Origin: an uncultured Verrucomicrobiota bacterium
Lineage (GTDB): Bacteria > Verrucomicrobiota > Kiritimatiellia > RFP12 > UBA1067
DNA length: 8,619 nucleotides
Assembly (NCBI GenBank): GCA_946615275.1
Contig: CAMOHV010000036.1
Span: 1-8,619, forward strand
Reading direction: 5' to 3'
Shown here: piece after piece, positions 1 through 5,685 of the stretch
How positions within the stretch are numbered: the stretch's first letter is position 1
How the letters are laid out: each line of letters opens with the position of its first letter
Notes under the pieces: generated by a model
Seen by the model: the letters and a program-made list of their open reading frames with translations, nothing else
Databases searched by the model: none
What the model was told of the DNA's origin: nothing
Made by a program: the position numbers and the translations under genes

Positions 1-713
1 TACACGCTGACTGGCACGGTCGCGATCAACGGCGGCGCGGCCGTTTCGATCACGAACGCGGTGTTCGACGCAGCGGGCGGCAACCTGTATGCGTTCGACA
101 TCAAGGGCGGCGCGGACGTCGCGATGACGGACGTGACGGTTGGCGGCGGCATCTGGTGCAACGTGCACCTGAACGGCGGCAACCTCAGCGGCTCCGGCAT
201 CACGATGGTCGGCGACGTGATCACGGTGAGCGCTGACGGCAGCTCGTACACGTACCGCGGGCAGACCTTGACCGGAACGCCTCCGTTCGGCATGGACTTC
301 GCGAACGTGAAGGGCGAGAGCGTGACGATTCCGTTCATGGACATCGTGCGCGAGACGGGGAGCGAGACGGTGAGCCTCGCCGAGCCGCTTGTCCGTGGCG
401 CGTCGCTGCTGTTCGTGGCGAACATGCCGGGCGACGGGACGCAGACAGGCGTGACGCTTCCGACGCCGCGCTTCGGGTGCTACACGCTCGACATCAACGC
501 GCCGATCTCGTTCCTGAACGGCGAGACGACTGGTTGGACGGAGACAACGTGGAACGAGATCATCGACACGGGCTCTCTTGTGCTGGAGGCCATCGGCGAG
601 GATTCCGACCAGGTGGCGGTGGGGCTTACGCTCAACGAGGACATCGACCTCGGGACGAACGAGTTCGAGTTCAGGAACGGCAACCTGACGGTCGATGGCG
701 ACGGGAACGCGCT
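1..713 (+). repeat. Long intragenic direct repeat, copy A
   Basis: This block recurs at 1237-1949, with a period of exactly 1236 bp (412 codons). By eye the only mismatch is at position 22 (G here, T at 1258; Ala to Ser). Identity stops sharply at 714, after which the two modules differ at both codon and residue level. The left edge cannot be judged because the window starts inside the copy. Confidence 0.95.
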
Positions 714-3315
714 ATCCGGAACGATTAAGTACACGGACAATGCTGGCAAGATCGAGAACATCGAGATGGGCGTCGATGGCGGCGCGGCACTGGTTCTCGA
801 CATGACGGGCGTGACGAAACCGATTGAGCTTGGCTCGGGCGTTGCGGCGTCGAATGTGGTGATCAAGATGACGGCGGAGCAGGCGACGCAGGGAACGCCG
901 GTTGTGACGTGGGATGCCGGCAACGGCGTGACGGCTCCTGAAAACGAGGAGGGCGTGACTGTCAAGCTTGTCGATGGGGCGACCGGCGAGCCGGTCATCG
1001 ACGAGAGCACGGGCGAACAGAAGACGGCTGAGCTTGAATGGGACGACGAGATGGGCATGGCCTACATCGGCCCGTGCGAGGCGCGTCTGACCGGACCGAC
1101 GCACGAGAAGCCAATCTATACGACGCTCGCCGACGCGATCTATCGCGCGGAGGATTCTGGCGACACGGTGACGCTGCTGACGAACGTCACGGAGAGCGTG
1201 GCGATCGGCAAGAGCCTGACGTTCAACGGCGGCGGGTACACGCTGACTGGCACGGTCTCGATCAACGGCGGCGCGGCCGTTTCGATCACGAACGCGGTGT
1301 TCGACGCAGCGGGCGGCAACCTGTATGCGTTCGACATCAAGGGCGGCGCGGACGTCGCGATGACGGACGTGACGGTTGGCGGCGGCATCTGGTGCAACGT
1401 GCACCTGAACGGCGGCAACCTCAGCGGCTCCGGCATCACGATGGTCGGCGACGTGATCACGGTGAGCGCTGACGGCAGCTCGTACACGTACCGCGGGCAG
1501 ACCTTGACCGGAACGCCTCCGTTCGGCATGGACTTCGCGAACGTGAAGGGCGAGAGCGTGACGATTCCGTTCATGGACATCGTGCGCGAGACGGGGAGCG
1601 AGACGGTGAGCCTCGCCGAGCCGCTTGTCCGTGGCGCGTCGCTGCTGTTCGTGGCGAACATGCCGGGCGACGGGACGCAGACAGGCGTGACGCTTCCGAC
1701 GCCGCGCTTCGGGTGCTACACGCTCGACATCAACGCGCCGATCTCGTTCCTGAACGGCGAGACGACTGGTTGGACGGAGACAACGTGGAACGAGATCATC
1801 GACACGGGCTCTCTTGTGCTGGAGGCCATCGGCGAGGATTCCGACCAGGTGGCGGTGGGGCTTACGCTCAACGAGGACATCGACCTCGGGACGAACGAGT
1901 TCGAGTTCAGGAACGGCAACCTGACGGTCGATGGCGACGGGAACGCGCTCTCCGGCACGATCAAGTACACGGACGATGCGGGCCTGATCGAGAACCTCGT
2001 GATGGGCACGGAGGACAAGCCGCTCGTCCTTGACGTGACTGGCGTGACGCAGCCTATCGAGTTCGGCGACAGCATCGCGGTGACGAACGTGACGATCAAG
2101 CTGACGGAAGATCAGGCGACGGCGGGTACGCCGATCATCATCTGGGATGTTGATGGTGGCGTCGGCGAGCCGGAGAACCCGGATGGCGTCTCTGTCACGG
2201 TTGTTGATGCTCAGGGCGAACCCACGGGCGACACCGCGACGCTTATCTGGGACGACGAGCTTGGAGTGGCCTACATCGGCCCGGTGGAGGCCCGCCTCAC
2301 GGGCGCGACGCACGAGACGCCGATCTACACCACGCTCGCCGACGCGCTGGCGCGGGCGGCGGACGGCGACACGGTGAAGCTGCTGACGGACGCGGCGCTC
2401 GCGCAGGAGCAGGCTCTCGCCGCAGACGCGACGCTCGACCTCGCCGGATTCGCCGTGACGGTCAACGGCGGCGCCGGAATCGTTGTGAACGGCGCCACGC
2501 TCGACGTTGTGGACACTGCCGCGACGAGCGCGGCGGTCGTGCCAGGCACGATCAAGGCCGGAACGGAGGCGACGCCCACGTCGCTCGTCAAGTCTGGCGA
2601 CAGCGGTTTGGTGCGTATCTCGACGGGCGTCTTCATGGCTGCTTCCGGCGGCGACGCCCTGGAAACGGCGGATGGCGGCATGTTCGAGGTGAGCGGCGGC
2701 TACTTCTCCGCAGCTGTGCCCGATGCATACTGCGCGGCGGGATACATCCCGACGACGACGACTGCAAGCCAGTATGCGGCCTCGCCGAACACCGTCGTCC
2801 TGGTGGGGATCGTGTACCCGACGGACGCCACGGCGGCGGGAGAGAAGACGGTCGGCGTGCCGATCCCGTATTCCTGGATCACGAACAACACGACGCTGCT
2901 GCCGAAGGACCGCGTGGCGACGGTGGAGGAGTTCGATGAGCTTGCGTCCGGCGCGAAGGCCGCGCTCGAGACGACGGGCATGAACGGCGTGCCGCTGTGG
3001 CAGAGCTACGTGCTCGGATTCGACCCGAACGACGTCGACTGCAAGCTGCGTCTCGTGGGCACGTCGGCAGAAGTCGGGAAGGTCACGATCACGGGGCTCA
3101 ACGTCGACATCCCCGCGGACCTCGACGCCGGCACGACCGTTGGCTTCCACCTCGAGGAGTCCGTGCCCGGCAGCAACGTCTGGACGCCGCGCGTCGAGGT
3201 CGTGACCGTGGACGCGACGACGAAGCTGCCGCAGGTGACGGTGTCGCTCGATGCGGTGTCGGGCAAGTTCCTGCGCCTCGTTGCGGACATCAAGACGGTG
3301 GCCAAGAGGAATTGA
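1..3315 (+). CDS. Giant exported beta-helix-like repeat protein, 3' part (5' truncated by window)
   Basis: The reading frame is open from base 1, so the gene begins upstream; 1104 residues and the TGA stop are visible. The GTG at 61 is internal to a repeat and is not a start. The protein is rich in Gly, Thr, Val, Asp and Ala, with short alternating beta-type strands (for example SLTFNGGGYTLTG, AAVSITNAVFD) typical of right-handed beta-helix surface proteins. Two long modules are seen: residues 1-412 and 413 to about 800. Each ends in EARLTG-x-TH-x-x-PIYTTLADA followed by GDTV-x-LLT (residues about 360 and 763). The first 237 residues of the modules are the same except one Ala/Ser. The C-terminal part has a GGYFSAAVPDAYCAAGY stretch (about 899-917), an LWQSYVLGFDPND motif (999-1011) and a GKFLRL end (1088-1093). 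No PEP-CTERM tail and no catalytic motif was found. Likely a secreted or surface structural or adhesin-like protein; exact role unknown. Confidence 0.85.
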   Translation, partial: YTLTGTVAINGGAAVSITNAVFDAAGGNLYAFDIKGGADVAMTDVTVGGGIWCNVHLNGGNLSGSGITMVGDVITVSADGSSYTYRGQTLTGTPPFGMDFANVKGESVTIPFMDIVRETGSETVSLAEPLVRGASLLFVANMPGDGTQTGVTLPTPRFGCYTLDINAPISFLNGETTGWTETTWNEIIDTGSLVLEAIGEDSDQVAVGLTLNEDIDLGTNEFEFRNGNLTVDGDGNALSGTIKYTDNAGKIENIEMGVDGGAALVLDMTGVTKPIELGSGVAASNVVIKMTAEQATQGTPVVTWDAGNGVTAPENEEGVTVKLVDGATGEPVIDESTGEQKTAELEWDDEMGMAYIGPCEARLTGPTHEKPIYTTLADAIYRAEDSGDTVTLLTNVTESVAIGKSLTFNGGGYTLTGTVSINGGAAVSITNAVFDAAGGNLYAFDIKGGADVAMTDVTVGGGIWCNVHLNGGNLSGSGITMVGDVITVSADGSSYTYRGQTLTGTPPFGMDFANVKGESVTIPFMDIVRETGSETVSLAEPLVRGASLLFVANMPGDGTQTGVTLPTPRFGCYTLDINAPISFLNGETTGWTETTWNEIIDTGSLVLEAIGEDSDQVAVGLTLNEDIDLGTNEFEFRNGNLTVDGDGNALSGTIKYTDDAGLIENLVMGTEDKPLVLDVTGVTQPIEFGDSIAVTNVTIKLTEDQATAGTPIIIWDVDGGVGEPENPDGVSVTVVDAQGEPTGDTATLIWDDELGVAYIGPVEARLTGATHETPIYTTLADALARAADGDTVKLLTDAALAQEQALAADATLDLAGFAVTVNGGAGIVVNGATLDVVDTAATSAAVVPGTIKAGTEATPTSLVKSGDSGLVRISTGVFMAASGGDALETADGGMFEVSGGYFSAAVPDAYCAAGYIPTTTTASQYAASPNTVVLVGIVYPTDATAAGEKTVGVPIPYSWITNNTTLLPKDRVATVEEFDELASGAKAALETTGMNGVPLWQSYVLGFDPNDVDCKLRLVGTSAEVGKVTITGLNVDIPADLDAGTTVGFHLEESVPGSNVWTPRVEVVTVDATTKLPQVTVSLDAVSGKFLRLVADIKTVAKRN
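1237..1949 (+). repeat. Long intragenic direct repeat, copy B
   Basis: Second copy of the block at 1-713, in the same frame of the same gene, with one mismatch at 1258. The downstream linkers differ: copy A's module has about 9 more residues before the EARLTG motif than copy B's. The near-perfect identity, including silent sites, implies very recent duplication or gene conversion. Confidence 0.95.
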
Positions 3316-3324
3316 AAACGGTAG

Positions 3325-3347
3325 GGCGGCGAGCCCCCTCGCACGCC
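3325..3347 (+). other. Intercistronic hairpin after the giant repeat gene
   Basis: GGCG plus GCGAG, a CCCC loop, then CTCGC, a bulged A, and CGCC form a 9-bp GC-rich stem just 9 bases after the stop codon at 3313-3315. It is followed by an A-rich purine tract, not a U-tract, so it is not a standard intrinsic terminator. It could stabilise the upstream mRNA 3' end, or partly separate expression of this gene from those downstream. Confidence 0.45.
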
Positions 3348-3395
3348 GGGAAAAGGAAAAAATCAAAGATAGCCGTAAAATCTAGGAGAAGCAAG

Positions 3396-4178
3396 ATGAA
3401 AATGAAGAAAGCGATGTCAATGGTGTTCGCGGCGGCCGCATGGGCCGCCATGGCCGGGCAGGACAACCTGATGCTGACGTTCTCCACGCAGGGCCCCGAC
3501 ACCTACGCCGACGGAACGACCGTCGTGCGCGACGGCGAGTGCTACGCGCTCGTCTGGGTGAAGAAGGGCGCCACGTTCGCGGGCTTCAACGCGGACGGCA
3601 CAGAGGTCGATTCCGCCACCAGCAGGGTCATCACCATCGTGCCGTACGCGGAGGGAGGGCATTGCGCCGAGACGGTCCTTGAGATCGATCGCGGCCTTGC
3701 CGACGCCTATGCGTCCTCCGGCTCGTTCGAGATCCACGTCCTCGACACGCGCGGCGCGGACGGCGTGCCGAAGGGCGACGTCTCCGGCGGCGTCAACGGC
3801 TACGGCGCGGCGGCGGCGTTCGGGCTGACGGCAAGCGCCTCGTCCGCGGCGATTGAAGGGCAGAGGGCGTCGGTCAAGGCCCAGAAGGCCGCCTTGGCGT
3901 CCACTGCCACGGCGCTTCCGCCTTCGGTTGAGATACCGAAGCCGGTGATCACGTCCATCAAGGTCGCCAACGGCATCGTCCACCTCAAGGTGAAGGGCAC
4001 GTCGCCCCTGCTGAGGTACGGCGTGCAGTCCGGCGACGCGCCCGGCGACCTGGCGCCGATCGATCTTGCCGCCGCGCGTGCGGACGGCGAGGCGGATGCG
4101 GAGCGCGAAATCGAAATCAAGCTCCCTGCCGACAAGGGCGGACGGTTCTTCAAGGTTGGGCGCGCCCCTCTCAAGTGA
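3396..4178 (+). CDS. Exported hypothetical protein with signal peptide, 260 aa
   Basis: I do not recognise a named family. The ATG at 3396 is chosen over earlier in-frame codons because AGGAGA (3384-3389) lies 6 bases upstream and the product then opens with a classic signal peptide: K2/K4/K5, a hydrophobic core at about 6-18, and an AMA cleavage site at residues 18-20. The mature part has a beta-rich domain (about 22-145; Cys49 and Cys90 might pair), an Ala/Ser/Lys-rich linker (about 146-175), and a C-terminal beta domain from PKPVITSIKVANG (about 181) to the GGRFFKVGRAPLK end. The FFKV end resembles the FLRL end of the preceding giant protein, suggesting a shared terminal element. The 80-bp gap before it and 48-bp gap after it fit an operon of exported proteins. 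No enzymatic motif, PEP-CTERM tail or lipobox is visible. Probably periplasmic, outer-membrane-associated or secreted; role unknown. Confidence 0.85.
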   Translation: MKMKKAMSMVFAAAAWAAMAGQDNLMLTFSTQGPDTYADGTTVVRDGECYALVWVKKGATFAGFNADGTEVDSATSRVITIVPYAEGGHCAETVLEIDRGLADAYASSGSFEIHVLDTRGADGVPKGDVSGGVNGYGAAAAFGLTASASSAAIEGQRASVKAQKAALASTATALPPSVEIPKPVITSIKVANGIVHLKVKGTSPLLRYGVQSGDAPGDLAPIDLAAARADGEADAEREIEIKLPADKGGRFFKVGRAPLK

Positions 4179-4226
4179 GTCGGAAAGTTGAAGGTTTAAC
4201 GTGCAGCTCTTAAGGAGAAAAGGAAA

Positions 4227-5042
4227 ATGAAGAAGATTCTGGCAGCAATCATGGCTCTCGGCCTCGGCGCGCGGTGCGCCGGCGAGCAGCCCTGCGTGAC
4301 GAACTCCGTGCCGTCGGCCAACTGGATGGGGGCGTTGACGGTCCAGGCCGGCGCCGCTACCAATGCGTTTGTCGCGGTTCCCTTCGGCGCGTTCGGCATC
4401 GGCGATTCGCAGATCGCGGCGGCGGACCTCGTGCAGGCGGCGGCGCTTTCCGAGAACGACAAGATGTACGTCTGGAACGGCGAGGCCGGGAAATACGACG
4501 TGTACACCGTGAAGAACGGCGCATGGACCGTCGCGAAGAAGGTGACGGTCGCCGCCGACGGCAGCCAGACCGAGGGCAGCGAGTCCCCGGCCGAGCGCAA
4601 GGTCGCCACCGGTACGGGCGTGTTCATCGAGCGCTCCGACACTTCGAAGCCAATCTACGTTTACGGACAGGTCCTCGCGGATGCGTCCGAAGGGCCGGTA
4701 GAGCTCGGCGCGGGCTTGACGCTCATATCCGCGCCGTCCACCATGGCGGCGGCGGAGGTCGACCTCAATGCGCTTGGCTGGTCGGGCGTCACCGAGGCCG
4801 CGGGCTACACGTTCGGCGGCGGGGTCAGCTTCATCACGAATCTCGGCACGGCGGACTTCATCTACTACCGCAATGCCGACAACATGCCGGTGCGCCTCTA
4901 CCGCTTCAAGGGGGAATGGGGGACGTACGACATCAAGACCCATGCTTGGGCGCGGCAGGGCGCGATACCGGCCGGAACGGCATTCTGGTACTGCAACGGA
5001 GGTTCCGCCAAGGTGACGTGGCGTGCGGGCGCAGGCGAGTGA
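4227..5042 (+). CDS. Exported hypothetical protein with two internal modules, 271 aa
   Basis: No named family recognised. AAGGAG (4212-4217) sits 9 bases before the ATG. The N-terminus is a signal peptide (K2/K3, hydrophobic core 4-14) with likely cleavage around residues 15-19; Cys17 is not in a proper lipobox, so a lipoprotein is unlikely. The mature protein seems built from two related modules. Module 1 runs from AVPFG (50-54) through YVW (81-83), YDV (90-92), W100, GTGVF (129-133) and PIYVYG (142-147). Module 2 runs from LISAP (166-170) through LYRF (224-227), YDI (234-236), W241, PAGTAFW (248-254) and VTW (263-265). This is an eye alignment, not a scored one. Aromatic-rich beta repeats of this sort suggest a surface or binding role, but no active site is seen. 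It lies 48 bp after one exported gene and 28 bp before the PEP-CTERM gene, all on the same strand. Confidence 0.85.
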   Translation: MKKILAAIMALGLGARCAGEQPCVTNSVPSANWMGALTVQAGAATNAFVAVPFGAFGIGDSQIAAADLVQAAALSENDKMYVWNGEAGKYDVYTVKNGAWTVAKKVTVAADGSQTEGSESPAERKVATGTGVFIERSDTSKPIYVYGQVLADASEGPVELGAGLTLISAPSTMAAAEVDLNALGWSGVTEAAGYTFGGGVSFITNLGTADFIYYRNADNMPVRLYRFKGEWGTYDIKTHAWARQGAIPAGTAFWYCNGGSAKVTWRAGAGE

Positions 5043-5056
5043 ACATTGAACGATGA

Positions 5057-5061
5057 AAGGA
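5057..5061 (+). promoter_or_regulatory. Ribosome binding site deciding the start of the PEP-CTERM gene
   Basis: AAGGA lies 9 bases before the ATG at 5071. The in-frame ATG at 5053 has no Shine-Dalgarno-like sequence in front of it and would add six residues (MKGTGT) ahead of an already complete signal peptide, so 5071 is preferred. Confidence 0.6.
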
Positions 5062-5070
5062 ACGGGAACA

Positions 5071-5682
5071 ATGAAAGCTAACATGGTCAAGGTTTTGGCG
5101 GCGTCGATCGCAGTGGCTTGCGGCGCGGCATCCGCCGTGGATACAAGCACGGACGTCCTCCTGTGGCACATCGACCTTACGGACAACTGGTCGACGCGCA
5201 ATTCCCCCGACTTCGACAGCATCAAGTTCGTCGCGGTCTCGTCGGACGAGACCAAGAAGACGGACCTGACCCCGAAGACGTACGCCTCGATCGAGGACCT
5301 GGCGCTGCTGCAGGCCGTAGAGAACTCCAACGGGTTCATAACGGACGATTCCACCATACTGCCGGACGGCACCGGACGCGTGGCGGGCTACTACTACACC
5401 GACATATCCGGCTACGGCAGCGGGTATTCGTTCATGGCGGAGGCCTGGGCGAACGGCGCCGTGTCCGCCTGGCTGCTTTCGCCCGTGAGCTACGAGACTC
5501 TGCAGCAGGCCGGCGCGGTGGCCACGCTTGGCGAGCTGCAGGGGACGGACGGCGACTTGAACCCCCAGCGCCTGTACAACTCGTACAACATGGGCAAGGA
5601 AATGGTGCCGGAGCCGTCGGGTGGCCTGCTGATGCTCATCGGCGGGGCGCTTCTTGCGCTCAGGCGGAAGCGGAAAGAATGA
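5071..5682 (+). CDS. PEP-CTERM sorting-domain exported protein, 203 aa
   Basis: Residues 1-22 are a signal peptide (KANMVK, hydrophobic 8-19, cleavage at ASA/V 22-23). Residues 180-203 form a PEP-CTERM tail: the PEP triplet, a short hydrophobic stretch (GGLLMLIGGALLAL) and a basic RRKRKE end. Such tails are known substrates of exosortases, which act at the membrane during export to the surface or exopolysaccharide matrix. The exosortase is not in this window. The roughly 155-residue middle is unrecognised; it is rich in Asp, Ser and Tyr (for example GYYYTDISGYGSGYSF), has no Cys after the signal peptide and shows no catalytic motif. The start at 5071 is preferred over the in-frame ATG at 5053 on ribosome-site grounds. 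It ends 3 bases before the next gene, which strongly suggests co-expression with that membrane protein. The tail assignment is firm; the function of the body is unknown. Confidence 0.9.
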   Translation: MKANMVKVLAASIAVACGAASAVDTSTDVLLWHIDLTDNWSTRNSPDFDSIKFVAVSSDETKKTDLTPKTYASIEDLALLQAVENSNGFITDDSTILPDGTGRVAGYYYTDISGYGSGYSFMAEAWANGAVSAWLLSPVSYETLQQAGAVATLGELQGTDGDLNPQRLYNSYNMGKEMVPEPSGGLLMLIGGALLALRRKRKE

Positions 5683-5685
5683 TGA

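Noticed and set aside
1..2400. The repeats as a CRISPR array or an insertion sequence
   Set aside because: The repeats are long, in frame and part of one protein; there are no short spaced repeats, terminal inverted repeats or transposase.
712..3366. Very long open frame (884 codons) on the - strand opposite the giant repeat gene
   Set aside because: It is Arg/His/Val-rich as expected for the antisense of GC-biased codons, has no ribosome site, and lies opposite a frame with clear protein-like repeats.
3376..3381. TAAAAT as a -10 box before the 260-aa gene
   Set aside because: No -35 is present at proper spacing, and the transcript would begin at or after the ribosome site at 3384-3389.
2997..3395. 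Upstream in-frame extension of the 260-aa gene
   Set aside because: The extension overlaps the giant gene's 3' end out of frame and is Arg-rich; the ribosome site and signal peptide set the start at 3396.
5053..5070. Alternative ATG at 5053 for the PEP-CTERM gene
   Set aside because: No Shine-Dalgarno sequence in front of it; the ATG at 5071 has AAGGA at good spacing and starts a complete signal peptide.
3417..5372. 651-codon open frame on the - strand
   Set aside because: It runs antisense across three genes that have good signal peptides and ribosome sites; its composition is that of a GC shadow.
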